Below the pieces are notes generated by a model. That model was not told the origin of the DNA, did not search any database, and was given only the letters and a program-made list of their open reading frames with translations. Both the position numbers and the translations under genes were made by a program. This document shows positions 49,681-58,900 of a stretch of 61,038 bases of DNA, piece after piece. The DNA is from CAXBCP01 sp963974055 (GTDB taxonomy: Bacteria > Pseudomonadota > Alphaproteobacteria > MPNO01 > UBA830): the NCBI GenBank assembly GCA_963974055.1, contig CAXBCP010000027.1, positions 1 through 61,038 of the forward strand. Direction: 5' to 3'. Position 1 is the stretch's first letter; each line of letters starts with the position of its first letter.

Positions 49681-50709
49681 CTAGCTATCCTTTGCTCCTG
49701 CCAGACGTGAAATAGCGGCAACCTGACGAAAGTACTTCTTTACGGGAACTGCCGGCGAGCCTGCCAGGATGCCGCCCGCCTCAATATCCCTCATAACGCC
49801 GGCCTGCGCCGCAAGTCGAGCGCCGTCGCCGATGCTCAGATGCCCCGCTATGCCGACCTGCCCGCCAATCTGTACGCCGTTACCGATAGTCGTGCTTCCC
49901 GCAACGCCGGTTTGCGCAACGATAATGCACCCTTTCCCAATCCGAACGTTGTGCCCGATCTGCACCAGATTATCAATCCTCGTCCCGGCCCCAATCACCG
50001 TATCCGGCCCCGCGCCGCGGTCGATCGTTGAATTGGCGCCAACTTCGACGTGGTCTTCGATCAGCACACGCCCGATCTGGGGCACTGTAACGGCACCGGA
50101 CGGCGATGGCGCGAATCCGAAGCCGGGTTCGCCGATTCGGACCCCCGCGTATAACGATACATCGTTGCCGATCAGACAGAAACGGATCGACACGGATGGC
50201 CCGATCCGGCAGTTATCTCCGATCCGTACCGAATCCCCGATATAGACATTCGGCCCGATCCGGCAGTTTTTCCCGATTTCCGCATCCGGCCCGATAACCG
50301 ATCCCGCCCCGATGCAGGTGCCTGCACCGATAGTCGCGGACGGGTGCACGGCCGCATCGGCGGTTTCCGGGCAATAGGAACGGTCGGCATCGGGATGAAA
50401 GGCCGCCGCAACCCGGGCATAGGCGAGGTAAGGCGCGTCGCTGACAAGCAGGCTCGTCATCGCGGGAGCCTCGCCGGCGTGGGCTTCCGCGACGATGCAG
50501 CACCCCGCCTTCGTGTCGCGGAACTGGCCCAGGTAGGCCTTGTTGTCGAGAAAGGAAACATTGGCAACGCCGGCTTCGTCGAGGGCGGCAACGTCGACGA
50601 ACGCACAGTCCGGGGCCTGTCCCGCCACCGCCTTCGCGCCCGAAATTTCAGCAAGCTGATCCAGCGTAAAGGTTCCAGCAGGCGGGAAAAATTTCGGATC
50701 GGGCGGCAT
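49681..50709 (-). CDS. lpxD: UDP-3-O-acylglucosamine N-acyltransferase LpxD
   Basis: Third lipid A step, adding the N-linked 3-hydroxyacyl chain. The 342 residues show an N-terminal uridine-binding domain (about 1-105), hexapeptide repeats of a left-handed beta helix (HPSATIGAGTCIGAGSVIG onward) and the IGHNVRIGKGCIIVAQTG segment near 250, where the catalytic histidine lies. It follows skp by 5 nt. Gene order and all motifs are as in other alphaproteobacteria. Confidence 0.97.
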   Translation of the reverse strand: MPPDPKFFPPAGTFTLDQLAEISGAKAVAGQAPDCAFVDVAALDEAGVANVSFLDNKAYLGQFRDTKAGCCIVAEAHAGEAPAMTSLLVSDAPYLAYARVAAAFHPDADRSYCPETADAAVHPSATIGAGTCIGAGSVIGPDAEIGKNCRIGPNVYIGDSVRIGDNCRIGPSVSIRFCLIGNDVSLYAGVRIGEPGFGFAPSPSGAVTVPQIGRVLIEDHVEVGANSTIDRGAGPDTVIGAGTRIDNLVQIGHNVRIGKGCIIVAQTGVAGSTTIGNGVQIGGQVGIAGHLSIGDGARLAAQAGVMRDIEAGGILAGSPAVPVKKYFRQVAAISRLAGAKDS

Positions 50710-50714
50710 ATGCG

Positions 50715-51305
50715 TTATTTGCCTTTTACCGCGCCCGGCTTCGCATTGCCGAAATCGATTTTGAGCATGGGCAGGCGCTTGTCCAGACGCGCAATAACGT
50801 CGTCGGTAACGTCCATCGACTTGGCGGACAGAAAGACGAAACGCTTCTCGATCATCATATTCAGATTTCGGGCTTCGGCGACCGCCTGCGCGACGACGAC
50901 GAGGTTCTTGAGAATTTCGTTCTTGCTGCTGTTAAACGCCTGATCCAGCTCGCGGCGGCGTTTCTGAACGTCAGCCTGCGCTTTCCGCGCATCCTCGCTG
51001 AATGCACGCCTTTTCTGCGCGAAGGCTTCGGGCGCCAGGATCGCGCGCTGCCGGCTCAGTTCCTGCTCGACCTGACGCAGCCGCTGTTCCTGTTCGCTCA
51101 CTTGCTTCTGAAATTCTTTCCGCATCCGGTCGATTTCCGGGCGAATGCTTTTCGAGGCCTTGGAATCCCGCAGGACCCGCTGGACATCGACGACGCCTAT
51201 TTTGGCGACCGGTATGTCCTGCGCCTGCGCGCCCGGACCGAACGCCCCCGCAGAAACGAGGATTATCAGGATCGCGAAGATTGTATGACGGGATAATATA
51301 TTCAA
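50715..51305 (-). CDS. skp: OmpH/Skp family periplasmic chaperone
   Basis: Periplasmic holdase for outer-membrane proteins en route to BamA. The 196 residues have a signal peptide (about 1-29, hydrophobic AILIILVSAGAF, cleavage after AQA), the PVAKIGVVDVQRVLRDSKASK opening of the OmpH family and a long charged coiled coil (about 60-130). The start codon is TTG, overlapping the bamA stop (TTGA); I see no better start, because the signal peptide requires it. It lies between bamA and lpxD, as is usual. Confidence 0.93.
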   Translation of the reverse strand: MNILSRHTIFAILIILVSAGAFGPGAQAQDIPVAKIGVVDVQRVLRDSKASKSIRPEIDRMRKEFQKQVSEQEQRLRQVEQELSRQRAILAPEAFAQKRRAFSEDARKAQADVQKRRRELDQAFNSSKNEILKNLVVVAQAVAEARNLNMMIEKRFVFLSAKSMDVTDDVIARLDKRLPMLKIDFGNAKPGAVKGK

Positions 51306-53584
51306 AATTTTGCACCGAAGCTAAAGCGGAAAAGCTCTGTTTTATCGAAATCCTCTTTTACGAGGGCTTGCGCGAGGTCGAGGTTTACAGGTCCGAATGG
51401 GGAATCCCACAAAATTCCCGTGCCGATAGACATCCTGACCGAACCCGTATCTGTCAACGTGGAAAAACGGCTGTCATTCTCGGACAGACTACCCGCATCT
51501 GTAAACAGTCTCCCGCGAAGGCCGAATTCGTTGGGGAGACCCAGCGGGAATGTCACACCGACCGTTGTTCTATAGAAGAAATTACCCCCGATCGCATCCT
51601 GCGTCGCCAGATCGCGCGGCCCCACGCCCGAATCCTCGAACCCGCGGAGCGTGTCCCCTCCGAGGAAGAAACGGTCGATAATTCTGATATCGTCGCCGAT
51701 GCCGATGATGTAGCCGGTGCCGACGCCAAAGCTCAAAATCCACTTGTCGTATATCTCGTAAAACGTCCCGCCCCGGATCTCGTTCCGAAGATATTTCGAA
51801 TCGCCGCCGAAACCGGCCAGAGTGTTTTCCAGTTCGACGTAATAGCCGTCGGTCGGATTGAACCGGTTATCGCGTTTGTCATAACGCAGCGTCTGACCGA
51901 TGGACGACGTAATGAAATCGCCCTCCTGCTCCTTGATGGCCAGCGAAGCGTCGGAAGGAATATCGGTAATCTTGTCCTGGCGCAGGGTGTATTTCCAGAG
52001 CTGCGTAAGCGGTTCCGTTATCCGGTAACCGCTGCGCAGGGCAAACCCGAGCGATTCACGGTCGAAAGAACTCTCCGACTGAAGGTCGCGGACGATCCTG
52101 AAGATATCCACACCGGCTGACAGGTTCTTGCCGAGGAAATAGGGCTCGGTGAAGGACAGGTCGATCTGCTGCGACCTTTCGCCGACCTGTATTCCGAGCC
52201 GCAGATCCTGTCCCCGGCCGAGAAGGTTGCGTTCGCGGATACTGGCATCGCCGACAACGCCGGCCGCACTCGAAAAGCCTGCCCCGAAGGAAATCTCACC
52301 GGTCGATTTCTCCTTCAGCGAAACGTCGATAACCGTCTTATCCGCTGAAGACCCCGCCTTGTTCTCGATCTCAACGCGCTCGAAGAATCCCAGATTTCTG
52401 ATCCGCTGACGCGAACGGCGCAGTTTAGAGGTGTTGAAGGCGTCCCCCTCGACAAGCAGAATTTCGCGCCGGATGACCTTATCCAGCGTCCGGACATTTC
52501 CGGAAATCTTCACTGTCTCGACGAAGACCCGCGGCCCCTCCTGAATAACGAACGTGACATCGATCAACCGGGTCTTGCGGTCGCGCCGAACACGGGGACG
52601 GATGTCGACGAACGCATAACCGAAAACACCGACGGCATCCGTCAGCTTCCCGATCATGCTTTCAACTTCGTCGGCGTTGTACCAGTCGCCCGACACGATC
52701 GTCTGCTCTTCATTCAGCTTGGAGACATCGAGGTCTCGGAGCGCCGTCGTAATCTCGACCTTGCCGAACTTGTAGCGGGGGCCTTCGTCGACGGTAAATG
52801 TCACAAAGAACGCTTTGCTGTCGGGGGTCAGTTCCGCAACGGCCGAAACCACCCGAAAATCCGCGTACCCGTTCGCCAGGTAATGTCGGCGCAGCAGTTC
52901 CCGGTCGAAGGTCAGCCGATCGGGATCGTAGGTATCGTCCGAACTCAGGAAACGGTACCAGGCGGATTCCTTGGTCTGAACGACTTCCCGCAGATCGCCG
53001 TCGTCGAAGTGCCTGTTGCCGACGAAGGCGATCTTCCGGATCTCGGTAAGTTCGCCTTCGCTGATTTCGAACACGAGATCGACCCGGTTCTGCGGCAACT
53101 GAATGACCTTGGGAACGACCGTTGCAGAGAACCTTCCGCTGCGGCGGTATAGGTCCATGATCCGTTGCAGATCGGTTTGCACTCGGGCCCGTGTGAAGAC
53201 CACGCGGGGACGCAGCTTTACTTCGTCGCTCAACGTTTCGCTGGTTATCCGTTTGTTACCCTCGAATGCCAGGCGGTTGATAATCGGATTTTCGACAATC
53301 CTGACGACAACGTCCTGACCGTCCTGGCGGATATTCACGTCCGCAAACAGCCCGGTCGCGAAAAGCGCCTTCAGCGCCTTGTCGAGTACGGCGGAGGAAA
53401 TGGAGTCACCCGTCCGCATCCCCATATAGGACCGGACGGTATCGGCCTCGACACGCTGTGCGCCTTCGACGCGCACGTTGCGCAGCCGATTTTCCAGGCC
53501 CTGCGCCCCTGCGCCGGACGACACGGCCGGCAATGTCACCAGAACGGCGAAGAAGCACACAACCAACTGACGCAGAATACGCAC
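51302..53584 (-). CDS. bamA: Outer membrane protein assembly factor BamA
   Basis: Essential insertase for beta-barrel outer-membrane proteins. The 760 residues comprise a signal peptide (about 1-27), five POTRA repeats (about 30-350) and a 16-strand barrel. The barrel has the conserved LRGF loop motif in FLGGDTLRGFEDSG near 655 and ends in the outer-membrane phenylalanine (RFSFGAKF). The start codon is GTG. It overlaps skp by 4 nt and follows rseP by 26 nt. Confidence 0.96.
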   Translation of the reverse strand: MRILRQLVVCFFAVLVTLPAVSSGAGAQGLENRLRNVRVEGAQRVEADTVRSYMGMRTGDSISSAVLDKALKALFATGLFADVNIRQDGQDVVVRIVENPIINRLAFEGNKRITSETLSDEVKLRPRVVFTRARVQTDLQRIMDLYRRSGRFSATVVPKVIQLPQNRVDLVFEISEGELTEIRKIAFVGNRHFDDGDLREVVQTKESAWYRFLSSDDTYDPDRLTFDRELLRRHYLANGYADFRVVSAVAELTPDSKAFFVTFTVDEGPRYKFGKVEITTALRDLDVSKLNEEQTIVSGDWYNADEVESMIGKLTDAVGVFGYAFVDIRPRVRRDRKTRLIDVTFVIQEGPRVFVETVKISGNVRTLDKVIRREILLVEGDAFNTSKLRRSRQRIRNLGFFERVEIENKAGSSADKTVIDVSLKEKSTGEISFGAGFSSAAGVVGDASIRERNLLGRGQDLRLGIQVGERSQQIDLSFTEPYFLGKNLSAGVDIFRIVRDLQSESSFDRESLGFALRSGYRITEPLTQLWKYTLRQDKITDIPSDASLAIKEQEGDFITSSIGQTLRYDKRDNRFNPTDGYYVELENTLAGFGGDSKYLRNEIRGGTFYEIYDKWILSFGVGTGYIIGIGDDIRIIDRFFLGGDTLRGFEDSGVGPRDLATQDAIGGNFFYRTTVGVTFPLGLPNEFGLRGRLFTDAGSLSENDSRFSTLTDTGSVRMSIGTGILWDSPFGPVNLDLAQALVKEDFDKTELFRFSFGAKF

Positions 53585-53610
53585 CTTGCCCTACCCCGTT
53601 CCTGCGTTCT

Positions 53611-54750
53611 TCACGTGACCAGATTGACGAAAAAGTCGACGACCCGAAGATGTACGAGATCGTTCCAGGTCGCAAACACCATTAAAGCGAACACCATGGC
53701 CACGCCGATTCTCAACCCGTATTCCTGCGCCCGCAGCCCCAGGGGACGCCCGCGCAGGGCTTCGATGCCGTAGAACAGCAGATGACCGCCATCCAGCATG
53801 GGAACCGGAAAAAGATTTATAAGCCCGAGGTTTATGGACAGCACCGTCGCAAACATCAACACACTGATGACGCCCGCCTGCCAGACATCGCCGGACATCT
53901 GCGCGATCCGGATCGGCCCGCCCAGTTCCTTGGTTGTCCGCGTGCCTTTTATGATCTGCCAGATCGCCGAAAAGATGCTGCCGGTCAAAACATAGGTTTC
54001 GGTGGTCGCCCGCCACACCGCCGTCACCGGGTCGTGCCGTATCAGCTTCATGTCGCTGCCGGCGCGGGAGATACCAAGCCGACCGATCCTTTGCGGATTG
54101 CCGAAGCGGTCTGTGCGGTCGAGAACGTCCGGAACCGCCGTCAGCGCGATTTCGCTGCCGCTGCGGTCGACCGCGAAGACAAGCGACGTGCCGGGATGCA
54201 TCTGCACGGTGCGGATCACTTCTTCGAAGCGCTCCACCTTGCTGCCGTCGATCCCGACGATAACGTCTCCCGGTTTGAAACCGGCGCGCTCTGCCGCCGA
54301 ATTGGGTAATACGGTGCCGATATCGGCCGGCGTAAAGGGCTGGCCGATGGTAGAGAACATCGCCGCCAGCACGACGATTGCGAACAGGAAATTCGCGAGC
54401 GGCCCGGCCGCCACCACGAAGGCCCGCTGGCCGAGCGACTTCGAATCGAATGCATCGTCGGGCTTTTCCTGCTCCGGCGGGGCTTCGTCGGGAACATCCC
54501 TGTAGGTCTGCATTTCGCCGAACATCTTCACGTAGCCGCCGAACGGTATCGCGCTGATCTTCCAGCGCGTCCCGACCCGGTCGGTCCAGCCGAACAATTC
54601 CCGGCCGAACCCGACCGAAAACACTTCCACCCGGATACCGCATCTCCGGGCGGCCAGGTAGTGGCCCATTTCATGAACGAACACGAGCACCGTAAGCACC
54701 ACAAGAAAGGGCACCACATAGCTCCAGATCGTCGACAGGAATTCGATCAT
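53611..54750 (-). CDS. rseP: RIP metalloprotease RseP (site-2 protease family)
   Basis: Intramembrane zinc protease for regulated proteolysis of membrane substrates. The 379 residues place the zinc motif HEMGH at 26-30 inside the first helix, with one PDZ domain (about 120-200, including FKPGDVIVGIDGSKVE) and the second catalytic motif NLFPVPMLDGGHLL near 312. The single PDZ domain is the alphaproteobacterial (MmpA-like) form rather than the two-PDZ E. coli form. It lies between dxr (50 nt) and bamA. Confidence 0.95.
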   Translation of the reverse strand: MIEFLSTIWSYVVPFLVVLTVLVFVHEMGHYLAARRCGIRVEVFSVGFGRELFGWTDRVGTRWKISAIPFGGYVKMFGEMQTYRDVPDEAPPEQEKPDDAFDSKSLGQRAFVVAAGPLANFLFAIVVLAAMFSTIGQPFTPADIGTVLPNSAAERAGFKPGDVIVGIDGSKVERFEEVIRTVQMHPGTSLVFAVDRSGSEIALTAVPDVLDRTDRFGNPQRIGRLGISRAGSDMKLIRHDPVTAVWRATTETYVLTGSIFSAIWQIIKGTRTTKELGGPIRIAQMSGDVWQAGVISVLMFATVLSINLGLINLFPVPMLDGGHLLFYGIEALRGRPLGLRAQEYGLRIGVAMVFALMVFATWNDLVHLRVVDFFVNLVT

Positions 54751-54800
54751 CTATTCAACATATCTTCTTCTTCGTCCCAATCCGTCTACATGTCCGGCCG

Positions 54801-55997
54801 TCAGACCTGCAGCCGGACATCGGACATAATATCGCCGGCAACGTTACGGGCTTCGGCATCGACCGCCAGCACATCTTCGACAGACCCGATCACCGTTACC
54901 GGCATTTTTTCGAGCGTATCGGCAACGACCCGCGGAATATCCAGAAAACCCAGTTTGCCGCCAAGGAACCCTGCAACGGCGACTTCGTTGGACGCGTTCA
55001 GGATAGTAGGAGCAGACCCGCCGGTTTTCAAGGCTTCACGGGCCAGGCTGAGTGCCGGAAAACGTTCAGAATCAGGGGCTTCAAAGGTCAGCGTCGCGAT
55101 CTTTCCGAGGTCCAGCCGCGCACTTGGAGCCGCCATGCGCTGCGGCCAGGCGAGCGTATAGGATATCGGCGTCCGCATGTCGGGAGATCCGAGCTGCGCC
55201 AGCACCGAGCCGTCGACATAGGCGACCATGCTGTGAATGATCGATTGCGGATGAACGAGGATATCGATCCGGTCTTCCGGCAGCCCGAACAGGTAATAGG
55301 CCTCGATCAATTCGAGCCCCTTATTCATCATCGTCGCCGAATCGACGGATATCTTGGCGCCCATGTCCCAGTTGGGATGCGCCACTGCCTGGGCCGGCGT
55401 CACCTTGCGCATCTCTTCGATGCCCATAGTCCTGAACGGCCCGCCCGACGCGGTCAGGATTATCTTTTCGATGGTTTCCCGGCGGTCGAATTCAAATACC
55501 TGGAAAATCGCGTTGTGTTCGGAATCGACCGGCAACAGCGTCGCACCGCTGCGCGCGATTTCATCGAGCATCAGATCGCCGGCACAGACCAGGCATTCCT
55601 TGTTGGCAAATGCGACCACGGCGCCCTGACGGGCGGCCTCCAGCGTCGGTTCAAGCCCGGCGGCGCCGACAATGCCCGCCATGACCCAGTCGGCGCCCCG
55701 CGCCGCCGCCTCGACGATCGAACCGGGCCCCGCGGCGATCTCCGCATCGGTGCCCGACATTGCGGCCTTCAGGTCGTTATATTTTTCAGGATCGGCGACG
55801 GCGACGAAACGGGCATCGAACCGGCGTGCCTGTTCGGCCAGCGCCTCGACATTGCGGTTGGCCGTCAGCGCTTCCACCCGATAGGCCTGCGGGTCGCGCT
55901 CGATCAGATCGATCGTGCTGCACCCTATCGAGCCGGTCGACCCCAGTATACTGATACGCCTCGGCCCGTCGGTCCGGTTCGGTTTCACGTCCGTCAT
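54801..55997 (-). CDS. dxr: 1-deoxy-D-xylulose 5-phosphate reductoisomerase
   Basis: NADPH enzyme of the MEP pathway acting just before IspD. The 398 residues from the ATG at 55997 show the NADPH loop ISILGSTGSIGCSTIDLI, LLPVDSEHNAIFQ near 145, the TASGGPFR segment near 177, NWDMGAKISVDSATMMNKGLE near 205 and the ASNEVAVAGFL stretch near 350. The ATG overlaps the cdsA stop by one base (TGATG). The open frame extends much further upstream but only as antisense-free noise over cdsA. Confidence 0.97.
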   Translation of the reverse strand: MTDVKPNRTDGPRRISILGSTGSIGCSTIDLIERDPQAYRVEALTANRNVEALAEQARRFDARFVAVADPEKYNDLKAAMSGTDAEIAAGPGSIVEAAARGADWVMAGIVGAAGLEPTLEAARQGAVVAFANKECLVCAGDLMLDEIARSGATLLPVDSEHNAIFQVFEFDRRETIEKIILTASGGPFRTMGIEEMRKVTPAQAVAHPNWDMGAKISVDSATMMNKGLELIEAYYLFGLPEDRIDILVHPQSIIHSMVAYVDGSVLAQLGSPDMRTPISYTLAWPQRMAAPSARLDLGKIATLTFEAPDSERFPALSLAREALKTGGSAPTILNASNEVAVAGFLGGKLGFLDIPRVVADTLEKMPVTVIGSVEDVLAVDAEARNVAGDIMSDVRLQV

Positions 55998-56845
55998 CAA
56001 ATCCACCCCTTGCCTGACAAGACTAACACGATTGCCGCAGCGGGCCCCGTCAATAACATACCGTCCAGACGGTCCAGAATACCGCCATGTCCGGGGATCA
56101 GCCCGCCGGTATCCTTGACGCCGAAACGCCTTTTTACCGACGAAACCGACAGATCGCCAAGCTGTGCAAGCACGGCAACTGCCGCTGCAGCGCCGATTGC
56201 CGGCGCCAGGTCGTGCCCGCCGTACCAGGACAGCCATATACAGCTCCAGACGACGGCAAGCAGTATGCCGCCGCCAAGACCGGCCCAGGTCTTGTTGGGA
56301 CTGATTCGCGGCGCGAGCTTCGGCCCGCCGACGGACCGGCCGAAAAAATAGCCTCCGGCGTCGGTAAACCAGACCGCCAGCACCAGCCACACGACGAATT
56401 CCAGGCCGGCGCCCGGATAAGCCCGGAGCCACAGGAACGCAAGACAGAACACACCGATCAGCATGGTGCCAAGCGCCATCCGGGCCGGACTTTCATGCCC
56501 CCGAACGAAGGCGATCATGCCGACCGCGCCCGCTACCGCCACGGCAACGGCCAACGCCGCCAGAAGCTCGTTCACGTAAAGCGCGAGCAGACAGACCGCG
56601 ATGCCGGCCTCCATAGACCAGCCGACGAGGGTAAAATTCCCGCCGGAACACATCCGGGCCCATTCCCAGACCATGATACCCGAGGCGACAACGATCAGCG
56701 CATCGAACCAGGGCGAGCCGAAATAGACGGCGGCGAATACGGGGGGCGCGAATATCGCGGCGGATCTCAGCCGGAGGCCGAGATTGCGAAATCCGCCATG
56801 GGATGCGACTTTTCCGGCTATGCGTTCAGGCGGTTGTTGCGCCAT
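55997..56845 (-). CDS. cdsA: Phosphatidate cytidylyltransferase
   Basis: Membrane enzyme making CDP-diacylglycerol from phosphatidic acid and CTP. The 282 residues have about seven to eight membrane helices and the CDP-diglyceride synthase signature SVKRRFGVKDTGGLIPGHGG followed by ILDRLDG near the C-terminus, plus FTDAGGYFFGRSVGGPKL near 173. The chosen ATG at 56845 overlaps uppS by 20 nt; the upstream alternative at 56941 adds an unrelated basic segment. Its product feeds the PgpA pathway encoded at 14.8 kb. Confidence 0.95.
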   Translation of the reverse strand: MAQQPPERIAGKVASHGGFRNLGLRLRSAAIFAPPVFAAVYFGSPWFDALIVVASGIMVWEWARMCSGGNFTLVGWSMEAGIAVCLLALYVNELLAALAVAVAVAGAVGMIAFVRGHESPARMALGTMLIGVFCLAFLWLRAYPGAGLEFVVWLVLAVWFTDAGGYFFGRSVGGPKLAPRISPNKTWAGLGGGILLAVVWSCIWLSWYGGHDLAPAIGAAAAVAVLAQLGDLSVSSVKRRFGVKDTGGLIPGHGGILDRLDGMLLTGPAAAIVLVLSGKGWI

Positions 56846-57560
56846 AACGCCTTTCACGGCGGCCGAATTCCTCGATCGAATTTTCGAGTTTTTCCTGGGA
56901 AAAATCAGGCCACAGCACATCCGTAAAGACCAGCTCGGCATAGGCCGACTGCCACAACAGAAAATTGCTGATACGCTGTTCCCCGCTGGTGCGGATGATC
57001 AGGTCCGGATCCGGGATATCGGCGGTGTAGAGCCTCGATTCGATCATCTCTTCGTTGATTTCCTCGGGAACGATCCTGCCCGCCGCCGCGTCGACGGCAA
57101 GCTGTCTGGCGGCCATCGTGATTTCCTGGCGGCTGCCGTAGCTGAGCGCAACCACGAGATCGAGCTGTGTATTCGCCAGCGTCTTCTTTTCGGACATCTC
57201 GATCAGCGAGATGATATCGGCGGCGAGCAGCGTCCGGTCGCCGATGAACCTGATACGCACGCCTTCGCGATGCAGTTCCGCGATTTCGCGGCGCAGATAC
57301 AGCCGCAGCAATCCCATCAGATCGGCGATTTCCTTCGCCGGGCGCTTCCAGTTCTCGAGCGAAAACCCGTACAGCGTCAAATACCGCACGCCCAGCACCT
57401 TTGCCGCCTTTACGGTCCGGCGCACGGCCTCCGCTCCCTGGGCGTGGCCCGCCGCCCGCGGCAAACCGCGCGACTGTGCCCACCTGCCATTGCCGTCCAT
57501 AATGATGGCGACATGAACCGGGGTGCCGCTCGATTCCGGCTGGCTGGGAACTGGTTTCAT
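56826..57560 (-). CDS. uppS: Isoprenyl (undecaprenyl diphosphate) transferase
   Basis: Cis-prenyltransferase that makes the C55 carrier lipid for peptidoglycan and LPS. The 244 residues from the ATG at 57560 carry the diagnostic MDGNGRWAQSRG with catalytic D22, GHAQGAEAVRRTVKAA, YGFSLENWKRP and the late PDLIIRTSGEQRISNFLLWQ plus VFTDVLWPDF segments. The start is 4 nt past the frr stop; the longer frame to 57599 would overlap frr. It draws isoprenoid units made by Dxr and IspDF. Confidence 0.96.
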   Translation of the reverse strand: MKPVPSQPESSGTPVHVAIIMDGNGRWAQSRGLPRAAGHAQGAEAVRRTVKAAKVLGVRYLTLYGFSLENWKRPAKEIADLMGLLRLYLRREIAELHREGVRIRFIGDRTLLAADIISLIEMSEKKTLANTQLDLVVALSYGSRQEITMAARQLAVDAAAGRIVPEEINEEMIESRLYTADIPDPDLIIRTSGEQRISNFLLWQSAYAELVFTDVLWPDFSQEKLENSIEEFGRRERRYGATTA

Positions 57561-57564
57561 ACAA

Positions 57565-58122
57565 CTACACCTGAAGGATTTCGGCTTCCTTCGAAGCAAC
57601 CGATTCGTCGATCGTTTTGATCGTACCGTCGGTCAGCTTCTGAATCTCGTCGGTCCAGGCACGCTGCTCGTCCTGAGAGATTTCGCCGTCTTTTTCCATT
57701 TTCTTGAGCATATCTATGCCGTCGCGCCGAACATTGCGGACGGCGATACGCGCCTGTTCCGCATACTTGCCGGCGATCTTGGTCATCTCTACGCGGCGCT
57801 CCTGCGACAATTGCGGCACCGGAACGCGAACGACATTGCCTTCGGTCTGCGGGTTGAGGCCGAGATCCGAATCCCGTATCGCCTTTTCGACAGCCTGGAT
57901 CATCGAATTGTCCCAGACCTGGACGCTCAGCATCCGCCCGTCGGGCGCGCTGATGGTGCCGACCTGGTTCATCGGCATGGACGATCCGTAGGCCATCACA
58001 TGAATGGGCTCGAGAAGCGCGGGCGATGCCCGTCCGGTCCGCAGCCCGCTGAATTCGTCCTTGAGAACGTCGACTGCGCCGTTCATGCGGCGCTCTAGGT
58101 CTTTAATATCCGGATCGGCCAT
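57565..58122 (-). CDS. frr: Ribosome recycling factor
   Basis: Splits post-termination ribosomes with EF-G. The 185-residue length is exact for the family, with a three-helix bundle and a beta-rich domain II. RRMNGAVDVLKDEFSGLRTGRASPALL near the N-terminus, PLNQ-like MPMNQVGTISAPDGRML near 50, and VRRDGIDMLKKMEKDGEISQDE near 133 are typical. It sits in the conserved pyrH-frr-uppS order with an 18-nt gap after pyrH. Confidence 0.98.
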   Translation of the reverse strand: MADPDIKDLERRMNGAVDVLKDEFSGLRTGRASPALLEPIHVMAYGSSMPMNQVGTISAPDGRMLSVQVWDNSMIQAVEKAIRDSDLGLNPQTEGNVVRVPVPQLSQERRVEMTKIAGKYAEQARIAVRNVRRDGIDMLKKMEKDGEISQDEQRAWTDEIQKLTDGTIKTIDESVASKEAEILQV

Positions 58123-58140
58123 AGTTTGGGTTCCCTTCCC

Positions 58141-58872
58141 TCACTCTTCGTCGCTGATAATCGTGAAGGTACCTTTACCCTGCACAACGTCGGCAAAAGC
58201 GTTCGGATTGTGTATCGAAAACACCAGAATCGGAATGTTATTTTCACGCGCCAGCGATATCGCGGAGGCGTCCATCACCCGGAGGTCCTGGGACAACACA
58301 TCCATATAGGACAGCCGGTCGTAGCGCTCGGCATCGTCGACCTTGAGCGGATCGGCGGAATATACCCCGTCGACCTGGGTGCCCTTGAAGATCGCGTTGC
58401 AGCCCATCTCGGTCGCGCGCAGGGCCGCGGCTGTATCGGTCGTGAAATAGGGACTGCCCGTGCCGGCCGCAAAGATCACCACGCGCCCCTTTTCCATGTG
58501 CCGGATGGCCCGGCGGCGGATAAAGGGCTCGCAGATCGTCGCCATGGGGATTGCCGACTGGACCCGGGTCGGCACGCCGATGGTTTCGAGCGCGCCCTGC
58601 ATGGCCAGCGCGTTCATCACGGTGGCCAGCATCCCCATGTAATCGGCGGTGCCGCGTTCGAGTCCGGCGGCAGCGCCGGAAACCCCGCGAAAGATGTTGC
58701 CGCCGCCGATGACCAGGCAAACCTGGGCGCCGAGATCGGTTACCGACTTGATTTCATTGGCAATCCGGCTTGCGGTATCGGGGTCGATGCCGAACGCGCC
58801 CTTCCCCATCAAAGCCTCTCCCGAGACCTTCAGGAGGACGCGTTTGAAGCGAAGCTGGGATGTGTCCGGCAT
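58141..58872 (-). CDS. pyrH: UMP kinase
   Basis: Bacterial amino-acid-kinase-fold enzyme making UDP from UMP, upstream of PyrG and UDP-sugars. The 243 residues from the ATG at 58872 contain VLLKVSGEALMG near 12, VIGGGNIFRG near 56, ADYMGMLATVMNALAMQ near 76 and FAAGTGSPYFTTDTAAALRA near 132. The longer frame to 58983 overlaps tsf. The minus-strand GGGGGGAACC just before the ATG gives a Shine-Dalgarno. It lies 28 nt after tsf. Confidence 0.97.
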   Translation of the reverse strand: MPDTSQLRFKRVLLKVSGEALMGKGAFGIDPDTASRIANEIKSVTDLGAQVCLVIGGGNIFRGVSGAAAGLERGTADYMGMLATVMNALAMQGALETIGVPTRVQSAIPMATICEPFIRRRAIRHMEKGRVVIFAAGTGSPYFTTDTAAALRATEMGCNAIFKGTQVDGVYSADPLKVDDAERYDRLSYMDVLSQDLRVMDASAISLARENNIPILVFSIHNPNAFADVVQGKGTFTIISDEE

Positions 58873-58900
58873 TCTGGTTCCCCCCGCCGCGTATTCCCGG

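Noticed and set aside
55998..56432. Upstream extension of the dxr reading frame
   Set aside because: It runs through cdsA in another frame; the recognised Dxr N-terminus begins at the ATG at 55997.
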